Part shown: piece by piece, positions 1-9,447 of the stretch
How the letters are laid out: every line of letters begins with the position of its first letter
How positions within the stretch are numbered: the stretch's first letter is position 1
Assembly: GCA_029259055.1 (NCBI GenBank)
Contig: JAPDJP010000010.1
Coordinates: 1-42,194 of the forward strand
DNA length: 42,194 nucleotides
Origin: Thermoplasmatota archaeon
GTDB taxonomy: Archaea > Thermoplasmatota > E2 > UBA202 > JdFR-43
Direction: 5' to 3'
Position numbers and translations under genes: made by a program
The notes under the pieces: generated by a model
The model's database searches: none
What the model was told of the DNA's origin: nothing
The model's input: the letters and a program-made list of their open reading frames with translations, nothing else

Positions 1-2
1 AT

Positions 3-623
3 TTAGCAGAAAAAATGGGATTAAAGGTGAGTAAGAATGGCATTGTAGTAGATGAGTATATGAGAACTTCTCATCCAGATATATTTGCTGTCGGAGACTG
101 CGCTGAAAAGAGAGATTTTTTCACAAGAGAAATTAAACCGGTGATGCTTGCTTCAGTAGCTACTGCAGAGGCTAGAATCGCAGGAGCAAATCTCTATAAA
201 ATAAAAGCATTTAAGCAGTTTAAAGGAACATTGGGTATATTTGCAACTAAAGTTGGAAATATTGCCTTAGGAGCTGCAGGACTCATTGAAAAACAGGCTA
301 GAAGGGAAGGATTTGATTATGTTGTTGGTAGAAGCGAAGCGACAGATAAACACCCAGGTACTCTTCCTGGTACTAGCAAGGTGAAAGTTAAGCTACTTTT
401 TACAAAACAAGGTGGATTTTTTTTGGGCGCTCAAATAGCTGGGGGAGATACTGTAGGAGAAATGATTAATCTGGTAGGATTTGCAATAGAAAACGGCTAT
501 ACAGCAGCAAGATATATGACTCTTCAGATAGGTACGCATCCCTTATTGACGCCTGCCCCAACAGCGCCCGTAACTTTGAAAGCAGCTGAGGATGCATGGA
601 TGAAAATTTGTGATAACAAATGA
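3..623 (+). CDS. CoA-disulfide reductase / NADH oxidase family flavoprotein, C-terminal part (5' truncated by window)
   Basis: Seen: the reading frame is open to the left edge (codons for L-A-E-K precede the first ATG at 15), so the N-terminal half is missing. The visible part starts inside the second dinucleotide-binding region and contains the FAD-contacting motif FAVGDCAE, then the pyridine-nucleotide-disulfide reductase dimerisation domain (residues about 75-180). Known of the family: these FAD/NAD(P)H enzymes reduce CoA disulfide, polysulfide or oxygen through one N-terminal active-site cysteine, which cannot be checked here. There is no C-terminal rhodanese domain, so it is the short form. 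Arginines are mostly AGA/AGG, as in most of the window and unlike the next two genes. Could equally be annotated NADH oxidase, CoA-disulfide reductase or NADH:polysulfide reductase; the substrate is undecided. Confidence 0.8.
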   Translation, partial: LAEKMGLKVSKNGIVVDEYMRTSHPDIFAVGDCAEKRDFFTREIKPVMLASVATAEARIAGANLYKIKAFKQFKGTLGIFATKVGNIALGAAGLIEKQARREGFDYVVGRSEATDKHPGTLPGTSKVKVKLLFTKQGGFFLGAQIAGGDTVGEMINLVGFAIENGYTAARYMTLQIGTHPLLTPAPTAPVTLKAAEDAWMKICDNK

Positions 624-788
624 TAATGGATCATTTGGTGACTTGCCTCTAAGAATAATGATAACATTTTCCACCCCATCAGAGTTACTGATATGATGCG
701 TCTTCTTGATATACCTGCGTTTACTTTACAAACTTACAAACAAAAAAATTAAATTATCAAATACATATTGCAATTCATCGTGATGCCT

Positions 789-3054
<2,266 letters not shown>

Positions 3055-3167
3055 TCTCTTATTCTCACCATGAGTCTATCTACTGCACCAACCATGCTTT
3101 TGGCAGAAGAATATTCTACACCTATAGGAGGCAGGCTTTGACACGTCATCACCCTAACAAGCAAAAA

Positions 3168-3180
3168 AATTTAAGGCATA
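3168..3180 (+). promoter_or_regulatory. TATA-like promoter for the GT2-nuclease-FEN1-LEA operon
   Basis: The AT-rich box TTTAAGGCATA lies about 25 bp upstream of the ATG at 3196, with no Shine-Dalgarno between. This is the spacing expected for a leaderless archaeal transcript. Confidence 0.45.
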
Positions 3181-3195
3181 AATATATGTAAATCA

Positions 3196-3882
3196 ATGAA
3201 AGTAACCATAGTATTACCAACGCTGAATGAAGAAGAAGGCATAGGAGATACTATTGATTCTATTAAAAAAGAAGAATTTAAGAAAAGGGGGTGGGATTTA
3301 GAAATATTAGTTGTAGATGGGAATTCAACAGATAGAACGGTGGAGATAGCTAAAAGAAAAGGGGCAAAAGTAATTATTGAGCCAAGAAAGGGCTATGGAA
3401 GAGCATATAAAACCGGATTGAAAGAGGCGGATGGAGATATTATAGTAACGGGAGATGCTGATGGAACCTATCCATTCGATAAAGTTCATGAATATATTGA
3501 TTTATTATTGAAAGAAAATTTGGATTTCGTCACGACAAATAGATTCGCTGGGTTAAGTCCAAGGGCAATGTCATTTAAGCATTTTTTTGGTAATTTAATC
3601 CTATCATTTACTCTTCGCCTTCTATATGGCATAAAATTAAAGGATTCGCAATCCGGAATGTGGATTATAAGAAAAGATGCTTTAAATAAAGTAAAGCCAT
3701 TAGAAGAATTTCATGATGGAATGCCATTTTCAGAAGAAATAAAAATAGAAATGTTCAGAAAAGCCAAAGCAAAGGAAATACCTTCATGCTTATACGAAAG
3801 GAAGGGAAAAGCAAAATTACAATCATGGAAGGATGGCTGGAAAAATCTAAAGTATTTAATAAAATATAGGATAGGTGGATAA
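3196..3882 (+). CDS. GT2 family glycosyltransferase, dolichyl-phosphate mannose/glucose synthase-like
   Basis: 228 aa, cytosolic-type GT-A fold with no transmembrane tail. Seen: N-terminal nucleotide-sugar site VLPTLNEEEGIGDTI (residues 5-19), VVDGNSTDRTVEIAKRKGA, metal-binding DADGTYPFDKV near residue 95, and the DSQSGMWIIRKDAL segment typical of DPM1-like GT2 enzymes. Known: these transfer a sugar from GDP- or UDP-sugar to a polyprenyl phosphate for N-glycosylation or cell-surface glycans. First gene of a tightly packed operon; the next gene starts on the base after the stop. Donor sugar and acceptor cannot be read from sequence. Confidence 0.85.
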   Translation: MKVTIVLPTLNEEEGIGDTIDSIKKEEFKKRGWDLEILVVDGNSTDRTVEIAKRKGAKVIIEPRKGYGRAYKTGLKEADGDIIVTGDADGTYPFDKVHEYIDLLLKENLDFVTTNRFAGLSPRAMSFKHFFGNLILSFTLRLLYGIKLKDSQSGMWIIRKDALNKVKPLEEFHDGMPFSEEIKIEMFRKAKAKEIPSCLYERKGKAKLQSWKDGWKNLKYLIKYRIGG

Positions 3883-4242
3883 ATGGATATTTTTATGTTA
3901 TTTTGGATTTTTATTATTGGCATATTGATTGGTTTTTTGATGGGAGTAGCCATTATATACAGAAAAGTGGCAATTCCAATAAAGAAACAAAAGAAAAGCA
4001 TGGCTGTCTTATATGGAAAAATAACAGAACAATTTGCACCATTTATGAAACAATATCCTTATAATGCTAAAAAGTTCCGTTTTATTGGCTCCCCCATTGA
4101 TGGTATTCAATTTGAAGATGATAAAATTATTTTCGTTGAATTTAAATCTGCTGGGGGAAAATTAAATGAAGAACAAAAGAAAATTAAAAAGCTTGTAGAA
4201 GATAAAAAAGTTGAATGGATAACGTTTGAAATAAAGGAGTAA
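3883..4242 (+). CDS. Membrane-anchored Holliday-junction-resolvase-like endonuclease domain protein
   Basis: 119 aa. Seen: one N-terminal hydrophobic helix (residues about 4-27, IFIIGILIGFLMGVAIIY) followed by a basic linker and a small domain. The domain holds GSPIDGIQFEDDKIIFVEFKSA, matching the D...ExK pattern of PD-(D/E)XK nucleases, then a helix rich in K/E. This matches what I know as the predicted endonuclease family related to archaeal Holliday junction resolvases. It starts right after the glycosyltransferase stop and ends one base before FEN-1, so co-transcription with a flap nuclease is very likely. A membrane anchor is unusual for DNA processing; a role in nucleoid-membrane contact, or loss of nuclease activity, are both open. 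Confidence 0.7.
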   Translation: MDIFMLFWIFIIGILIGFLMGVAIIYRKVAIPIKKQKKSMAVLYGKITEQFAPFMKQYPYNAKKFRFIGSPIDGIQFEDDKIIFVEFKSAGGKLNEEQKKIKKLVEDKKVEWITFEIKE

Positions 4243-4243
4243 A

Positions 4244-5263
4244 ATGGGCGTTGATTTAAAGCCATTGGTTAAATCAAGGGAAATAAGCTTAGCGGATTTG
4301 AAGGGAAAAGTTGTAGCTATCGATGCATATAATGCAATGCATCAGTTTTTATCCATAATAAGACAAAGGGATGGTACACCTTTAAAGGACTCACAGGGCA
4401 GGATAACTTCTCATTTATCTGGCCTATTATATAGGACAGCAAACTTGGTTGAAGAAGGCATCAAACCAGTTTATGTTTTTGATGGTAAGCCACATCCTCT
4501 AAAATTAAGAACTCTGGAAGAAAGAAAGGCAATAAGGGAAGAAGCAATGGAAGAATGGCTTATTGCTCTTGAAGCCGGAGATATTGAGGAAGCAATGAAA
4601 AAAGCAAAAAGGACAAGTAGCGTAACTAAGGAAAGAGTTGAGGAAGCTAAAAAATTATTAGATGCATTAGGTATTCCATATGTTGATGCAAAAAGCGAGG
4701 GGGAGGCGCAGGCTGCCTATATGAATAGAAAAGGTGATGTTGATGCTGTTGCATCGCAGGATTTTGATAGCCTTTTGTTTGGTTGCGTTAGGCTTGTTAG
4801 AAACTTGGCTGTTACTGGGAAAAGGAAATTGCCAGATAAGCAAATTTATATTGAAGTTCCTCCGGAAGAAATTCTGTTGGAAAGACTGCTTCAGGAAAAT
4901 GGCATTACGAGAGAGCAATTGGTGGATATAGCCATTCTTATCGGAACAGATTTCAATGAAGGAGTTAAGGGAATTGGACCAAAAAAAGCTTTACATCTAA
5001 TAAAGGAATACAAGAGCTTGGAAAATTTGATTAGGAAAGGAAAAATAGTAATAGAAAATTATGAAGAAATAAGGAAAATTTTCTTAGAGCCTGAAATAAA
5101 TGAAAATTATAAAATTGAATGGAAGGAAGTCGATGAGGAAAAAGTTATTGATTTACTTTGTAATGAACATCAATTTAGCGAGGAGAGAGTGAGAAATGCC
5201 TTGAGCAAATATAAGAAATTTGCAAAAACTTTTAAACAGAAAAGCCTCTTTGATTTTGGATGA
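4244..5263 (+). CDS. fen: Flap endonuclease 1
   Basis: 339 aa, normal archaeal length. Removes 5' flaps during Okazaki fragment maturation and base-excision repair. Seen: N domain beginning MGVDLKPLVKS with metal ligand in VVAIDAYNAMHQFL and PVYVFDGKPHPLK. The I domain has EGEAQAAYMNRKGDVDAVASQDFDS carrying the acidic metal cluster, then the helix-two-turn-helix LIGTDFNEGVKGIGPKKAL. The C-terminus is the PCNA-interacting box QKSLFDFG. A short Shine-Dalgarno AAGGAG (4234-4239) precedes the ATG. The stop overlaps the start of the next gene by 4 nt (ATGA). Confidence 0.97.
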   Translation: MGVDLKPLVKSREISLADLKGKVVAIDAYNAMHQFLSIIRQRDGTPLKDSQGRITSHLSGLLYRTANLVEEGIKPVYVFDGKPHPLKLRTLEERKAIREEAMEEWLIALEAGDIEEAMKKAKRTSSVTKERVEEAKKLLDALGIPYVDAKSEGEAQAAYMNRKGDVDAVASQDFDSLLFGCVRLVRNLAVTGKRKLPDKQIYIEVPPEEILLERLLQENGITREQLVDIAILIGTDFNEGVKGIGPKKALHLIKEYKSLENLIRKGKIVIENYEEIRKIFLEPEINENYKIEWKEVDEEKVIDLLCNEHQFSEERVRNALSKYKKFAKTFKQKSLFDFG

Positions 5264-5736
5264 GGAAATTAATTGTAGCTTTTATTGGCTTACTAATCAT
5301 ATTCCTTATTGTAATTTTTATAGTTTATAATATAAATGAGGATATAAAAGCAATAAAGAGTGCAAAGGTTGAAATAAAAGATGTTGGAGTAGATGAAATT
5401 GCTTTATTGAAAGGATATATAAAGCTTGGCATCAAAATAAAAATAATAAATGATGAAGAAAGGGAAATAAAAGATTTAACAGGGAATTTAAATGTTTATA
5501 TATTGGATGTAAAAATTGGCGAGATAAATTTTGAAAAAGTAAGTGTGCCCCCAAAAGCATTTAAAGATATAAATGCATCCATAAATCTTTATTATAATAA
5601 GATAGCGGAAAGTGTTATTGAAGCTGTAAAGCACTTAAAATTTAGTATGAGTATAAAGGGAAAAATTGTAGGAAAGGTTTTCTTTGGGTTAATAGAATAT
5701 GAAAAGCCTGTTGAAGCATATTATAGTTATGGTTAG
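5260..5736 (+). CDS. Membrane-anchored LEA14/WHy-domain-like protein
   Basis: 158 aa. Seen: an N-terminal membrane helix (residues about 5-24) and an extracytoplasmic-type domain with alternating hydrophobic beta strands. These include AKVEIKDVGVDEIALLKGYIKLGIKIKIIND, a run of the kind found in archaeal LEA type 2 (WHy) proteins. Known: such domains are single immunoglobulin-like folds linked to stress or protein-protein contact, without enzymatic residues. It overlaps the fen stop by 4 nt, so it is translated from the same operon. No functional link to FEN-1 is evident. Confidence 0.6.
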   Translation: MRKLIVAFIGLLIIFLIVIFIVYNINEDIKAIKSAKVEIKDVGVDEIALLKGYIKLGIKIKIINDEEREIKDLTGNLNVYILDVKIGEINFEKVSVPPKAFKDINASINLYYNKIAESVIEAVKHLKFSMSIKGKIVGKVFFGLIEYEKPVEAYYSYG

Positions 5737-5762
5737 AATTAAATTTTAATTTAACTTCATTA

Positions 5763-5791
5763 AAATTTTTTTGAAGTATATTTTTTATGTG
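5763..5791 (+). promoter_or_regulatory. T-tract followed by TATA-like box upstream of the luxE-like gene
   Basis: AAAATTTTTTTTG (5763-5773) is a T-rich run downstream of the LEA-like gene and could terminate that operon, as archaeal terminators are simple T tracts. TTTTTTATGTG (5781-5791) lies about 25 bp before the ATG at 5811 and fits a TATA element. Confidence 0.35.
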
Positions 5792-5810
5792 ATAATAGAT
5801 AACTTTAAAT

Positions 5811-7181
5811 ATGCTAAATGTGCAAAAAAATGTAAAAGAAATCGTTGATAAAAGGCTTTCAAATTATATTCCTTCTTCAATTTCTTCTCCTGTAGAAAAA
5901 GCCTTGTATGAAGTGGAGAGTATTTTTGCATTGCCGAAAGAAAAATTGGATGAGTATAGGCTAAACGCAATAAAGTATGCTTTTTATCACCACTATAACA
6001 ATAACAAATTTTATAGGCAGTTATGTAAGGAAAAAAATGTTAAACCAGACGATATAAAAAGCATTAACGATTTTCATAAAATTCCTTTATTACCTCATCG
6101 TTTCTTTAAAGATTATCCTTCTGGAAGACAGTTTGCTGTATGGCTTGCGAATTTAATGAGTGTTGATTTACCAAAAATTGTTATAGAGGGTAAAAATCCA
6201 TCATATGATGATGTTATAGAGGATTTTCAGAAAGCAGGAATTACAGTATGCTATTCTAGCGGGACAACGGGAAAATTCACTTTTATACCAAGAGATGAAA
6301 AAACGTATAAAATGGGGCAATATGCCATAGCAAGATGTGGAATAGAAATGCTTAGTCATTGGTATGATTATAATTCAAATGCTTATCTTTTATTCCCAAA
6401 TCCTAAAAAAACAAATATATATGTTGGTAAGGTTACCAACGTTTTATTTGATTTGGTTAAAAATGTTAATGTTGCAATAGATAGAAAAATAACAACTGAT
6501 TTGCTACGTATCGCAATGGGAATTACAATGAATTTTAAAGAAAAAATGATGAGTAAACTTGCAAGAAAAATGAATAAAAAAATGAATGAAAATATGGTGA
6601 AAAATATTATTAAATGGCTTGATGAGATGGATAGAAAAAAGGAAAGGATATTATTTGCGGGGGCGCCATTCATCTTAAATATGGTAATGGAAAGGTTGGA
6701 TGAGGAAGGAAAGACGTATGATTTTGGAGAAAGAGGGGCTGTTTTAACTGGGGGAGGGTGGAAAATATATGAAGATAAGAGAATGCCAGTAGAAGAATTT
6801 AGAAAAAAAGTTCAAGAATTTTTTGGGATTCCCAGTCAAAATTGCTTAGATCTGTATGCAATGGTTGAGGGAAATGGATTTATGGTTCATTGTCCAGAAG
6901 GTCATTATTTGCATGTTCCAACAACATATTTCCACCCAATGGTTTTGGATGAAAATGGAGAGCCAGTGGGATATGGTGAAGAAGGGAGATTCGCTTTTTT
7001 GGATGCCTTAGCTTTAAGTTATCCAGGTTTTATAATGACTGGAGATAAAGTTAAATTACTTGAAGAATGTCCAGGTTGTGACAGAACAACGCCTGTTTTA
7101 GAACCTGAAATTGAAAGAATAAGGGGAGAAGAGATAAGGGGATGTGCTGAAGAAATGAGGAGGATGTTAATCGAGGGATAA
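5811..7181 (+). CDS. LuxE-family acyl-protein synthetase (adenylate-forming enzyme)
   Basis: 456 aa; longer than bacterial LuxE (about 370). Seen: AMP-binding P-loop YSSGTTGKFTFIPRD (residues about 148-162), then the family segments VLTGGGWKIYE and LDLYAMVEGNGFMVHCPEGHYLHVP, PVGYGEEGRFAFLDALALSYPGFIMTGDKV. At the C-terminus are a CPGC pair and a last cysteine in RGCAEEMRRM, 11 residues from the end. Known: LuxE activates a fatty acid as acyl-AMP, then carries it on a cysteine close to its C-terminus and passes it to LuxC. No luxC, luxD or luxAB is nearby. The next gene starts 2 nt after the stop and encodes a transglutaminase-like thiol enzyme, suggesting that it, not a reductase, receives the acyl group. 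Acyl substrate unknown. Confidence 0.8.
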   Translation: MLNVQKNVKEIVDKRLSNYIPSSISSPVEKALYEVESIFALPKEKLDEYRLNAIKYAFYHHYNNNKFYRQLCKEKNVKPDDIKSINDFHKIPLLPHRFFKDYPSGRQFAVWLANLMSVDLPKIVIEGKNPSYDDVIEDFQKAGITVCYSSGTTGKFTFIPRDEKTYKMGQYAIARCGIEMLSHWYDYNSNAYLLFPNPKKTNIYVGKVTNVLFDLVKNVNVAIDRKITTDLLRIAMGITMNFKEKMMSKLARKMNKKMNENMVKNIIKWLDEMDRKKERILFAGAPFILNMVMERLDEEGKTYDFGERGAVLTGGGWKIYEDKRMPVEEFRKKVQEFFGIPSQNCLDLYAMVEGNGFMVHCPEGHYLHVPTTYFHPMVLDENGEPVGYGEEGRFAFLDALALSYPGFIMTGDKVKLLEECPGCDRTTPVLEPEIERIRGEEIRGCAEEMRRMLIEG

Positions 7182-7183
7182 AA

Positions 7184-8143
7184 ATGTTTAAGGATTGGAT
7201 AGAAAAGGGATATATTATTCCTTGGAAAATGTTGAAAGTGACTTTAGGCGCATTGCCACCCTTAATAAAATTGATTATAAAGCATCCAATATATATTGCA
7301 AAAAGCAATGCTAGAGCAAAAAATATTAATTATGGAAAACCGCCATATGAAATACCAGAATATGAGCCAAATATGCCTTACTGCAACTCAAATGAAAGGT
7401 ATCTCCGTCCCACGCATTTATGTAATTGTCGAGCAAAAGAAATTATTGCAATGGCAAATAAACTGGGAGCTTTTGAGCTAGATGAATGGAGCTATGCCAA
7501 CAATGTTTTTAATTTTGTGAAAGAAAATATAAAACTTGCTTTTGTTGGATTAGATAGAGAAGTGGATACTTTAAGACGAGGAACAGGAACTTGCGTTCAT
7601 CAGTTATCTTTATTTGCTGCTTTGTGCAGAGCGGGTGGGTTAAAGGCAAGATATAGGTTGTATAGCCTGGCTTTGGTAGAGCCGTTATACCATAATATGG
7701 TAGAAGCTTCACCAATAATGAAAGATTGGTATGATGCTTTAGGAGCTTTTATGCTTCATGGAACTGCTGAAGTTTTTGTTAACGGAAGATGGGTAACTGC
7801 AGACCCCACTTTTACTCCAGAATATGAAGCTGCAATGGGTATTCCCTTAGCAAAGCTTGGAGACGATCCTTTAGGGATATGGAATTATCCTGTGGAAGGA
7901 ACAACTATGGTATTGGAAGGGTTGCCTTATGGAGTTGGTATAGCATGGAATTTTTTGGTAAATTTTTTGGCAAAAGGGGAAAGAATTAAAATAGATAGAG
8001 CTTTGGAAGAGGCTAGAAAAAGAGGAAGGGAAATATTGGAAGAAATGGGAAAAGAAGAATATGATAGGATAACGAGAGCTAAATATAAAGCAAAAATACC
8101 AAAAATAACTTTAGAAAAGTGCCCGAATTTAGTTTTTAAATGA
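7184..8143 (+). CDS. Transglutaminase-like (papain-fold) protein coupled to the LuxE-family gene
   Basis: 319 aa. Seen: the transglutaminase-core pattern with Cys137 in RRGTGTCVHQLSLFAALCRAGG, His192 in LHGTAEVFVNGRW and Asp207 in VTADPTFTPEYE, in the order and spacing of the Cys-His-Asp triad. An N-terminal region of about 85 residues has a CNC motif and a hydrophobic stretch near residues 14-40 (ALPPLIKLIIKHPIYIA), possibly membrane-associated. Known: this superfamily includes transamidating enzymes, peptidases and acyl or amide transferases, so the family alone does not fix the reaction. It is sandwiched with 2-nt and overlapping junctions between the LuxE-like gene and a Mut7-C gene. Inference: it may use the acyl group activated by the LuxE-like enzyme. 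Confidence 0.75.
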   Translation: MFKDWIEKGYIIPWKMLKVTLGALPPLIKLIIKHPIYIAKSNARAKNINYGKPPYEIPEYEPNMPYCNSNERYLRPTHLCNCRAKEIIAMANKLGAFELDEWSYANNVFNFVKENIKLAFVGLDREVDTLRRGTGTCVHQLSLFAALCRAGGLKARYRLYSLALVEPLYHNMVEASPIMKDWYDALGAFMLHGTAEVFVNGRWVTADPTFTPEYEAAMGIPLAKLGDDPLGIWNYPVEGTTMVLEGLPYGVGIAWNFLVNFLAKGERIKIDRALEEARKRGREILEEMGKEEYDRITRAKYKAKIPKITLEKCPNLVFK

Positions 8144-8586
8144 AATTTATATGCGACGAAATGCTCGGGAGCTTGGCAAAATGGCTCCGTATTTTGGGTT
8201 ATGATACAAAATATGTTAAGAATGTAAGTGACGAGAAAATAATTGAAATTGCTGAAAAGGAGGGAAGAATTGTTTTAACTAGAGATAAATTGCTGGCTAG
8301 AAAATCAAAGGGTATCTATATAAATGAAAGAGATGTTGAAGAGCAATTAAAAAAAGTTATAGAAAGCTTAAATTTGGATATAGAAGAGGAAAAAATATTA
8401 ACGAGATGTACCATTTGTAATATTAAGGTTACTAAAATAGATAAAGATAAAGTTAAAGGAAAAGTGCCAGAATATGTATGGAATAATAATGAGGATTTCT
8501 GGATTTGCCCATCTTGTAAAAGGATTTACTGGATAGGGAGTCATTGGAATAAAATGGAGGAAGTTATTCAAAAATTAAAAAAATAA
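8140..8586 (+). CDS. Mut7-C RNase (PIN-like) domain protein with zinc ribbon
   Basis: 148 aa, complete for the archaeal stand-alone form. Seen: N-terminal MKFICDEMLGSLAKWLRILGYD and VLTRDKLLARK, with conserved Asp residues expected of the PIN-like fold. A C-terminal zinc ribbon is formed by TRCTICN and WICPSCKRIYWIGSHW. Known: the Mut7-C domain is predicted to be a single-strand RNase, but the biological target in archaea is not established to my knowledge. Overlaps the transglutaminase-like stop by 4 nt (ATGA), so it belongs to the same transcript. Confidence 0.85.
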   Translation: MKFICDEMLGSLAKWLRILGYDTKYVKNVSDEKIIEIAEKEGRIVLTRDKLLARKSKGIYINERDVEEQLKKVIESLNLDIEEEKILTRCTICNIKVTKIDKDKVKGKVPEYVWNNNEDFWICPSCKRIYWIGSHWNKMEEVIQKLKK

Positions 8587-8589
8587 AAA

Positions 8590-9417
8590 ATGAGGGAAGT
8601 AAAAGTTAAAACGATTTTAAATAAGCATAAAAAGAGGGATGAGTGGTTTTTAGATGATTATTCAATAAATCCTTATTATGGTTGTTCATTTAATTGTGTA
8701 TATTGTTATATTAAGGGAAGTAAATATGGGAGAGAGGAATTTGGAATAAAAATAAATGCCCCCGAAATTTTGGAAAAGGAGATTAGAATAAGAGCAAGAA
8801 AAAGAGAATATGGCTTTATTGTTATCTCTTCTTCAACAGAGCCGTATATGCCTATAGAAAAAGATTATAAAATAACAAGAAAATTGTTGAAGATAATAGC
8901 CAAATATAGGTTTCCAGTTAATGTTGCAACAAAATCAACATTAGTATTGAGAGATATAGATTTATTGAAAGAGATAGATAAAAATTCCATTTTGCCTAAA
9001 GATTTGAAAGGAATGAGGAAAGCTGTTGTCTCCTTCTCTATATCCACATTAGATGAAAAATTGGCAAAAATTGTTGAACCCATGGCTCCTCCGCCCTCAA
9101 AAAGATTGGAAACAATGAAAAAATGCAAAGAAGAAGGTCTTTTTGCTGGAATATGTTACATTCCAGTATTGCCTTTTTTATCAGATAGCGAGGAACAAAT
9201 TGAAGAAATGGTCAAAATTGCCAAGGAATATGGAGCAGATTTCGTTTTAATTGGTGGGCTTACTTTAAATAATGCATACTACAAATTTTTGGAAAAACAT
9301 TTTCCAGATTTAGTGCCAAAATATAAAGAATTGAATCAAAAAGCTTACTTAATGAAACTGGAGAAGCTGGCAAATGAATTGTGCAGGAAATATAAAATAA
9401 AAAATTCCTTAATGTAA
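8590..9417 (+). CDS. Radical SAM protein, spore-photoproduct-lyase-like (SPL/COG1533 type)
   Basis: 275 aa. Seen: the radical SAM cluster motif CSFNCVYCY (CxxxCxxC) in [18 protein letters not shown] at residues about 31-48, then [22 protein letters not shown], which is typical of the SPL-like family, and [14 protein letters not shown] later in the barrel. Known: members bind one 4Fe-4S cluster and cleave SAM, but archaeal members without the SPL-specific cysteine have no assigned substrate. Starts 3 nt after the Mut7-C stop. The domain is complete, but I cannot say what it modifies. Confidence 0.85.
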   Translation: MREVKVKTILNKHKKRDEWFLDDYSINPYYGCSFNCVYCYIKGSKYGREEFGIKINAPEILEKEIRIRARKREYGFIVISSSTEPYMPIEKDYKITRKLLKIIAKYRFPVNVATKSTLVLRDIDLLKEIDKNSILPKDLKGMRKAVVSFSISTLDEKLAKIVEPMAPPPSKRLETMKKCKEEGLFAGICYIPVLPFLSDSEEQIEEMVKIAKEYGADFVLIGGLTLNNAYYKFLEKHFPDLVPKYKELNQKAYLMKLEKLANELCRKYKIKNSLM

Positions 9418-9418
9418 A

Positions 9419-9430
9419 AGATTTATATGG
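9419..9430 (+). promoter_or_regulatory. TATA-like box of the B12-radical SAM gene
   Basis: GATTTATATGG lies directly after the stop of the preceding gene and centres about 24 bp upstream of ATG 9448. It supports a separate leaderless transcript and decides for start 9448 over 9427. Confidence 0.55.
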
Positions 9431-9447
9431 CTTCTGATTTTATTTGC

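Noticed and set aside
630-739. Minus-strand open stretch in the spacer before nfnA (contains SDGVENVIIILRGKSPNDP)
   Set aside because: No start codon after the upstream TAA and no recognisable family; in 145 bp of AT-rich DNA such a frame can occur by chance.
768-788. Upstream TTG start for nfnA
   Set aside because: The family N-terminus and ATG 789 fit better; the extra seven residues have no counterpart in known family members.
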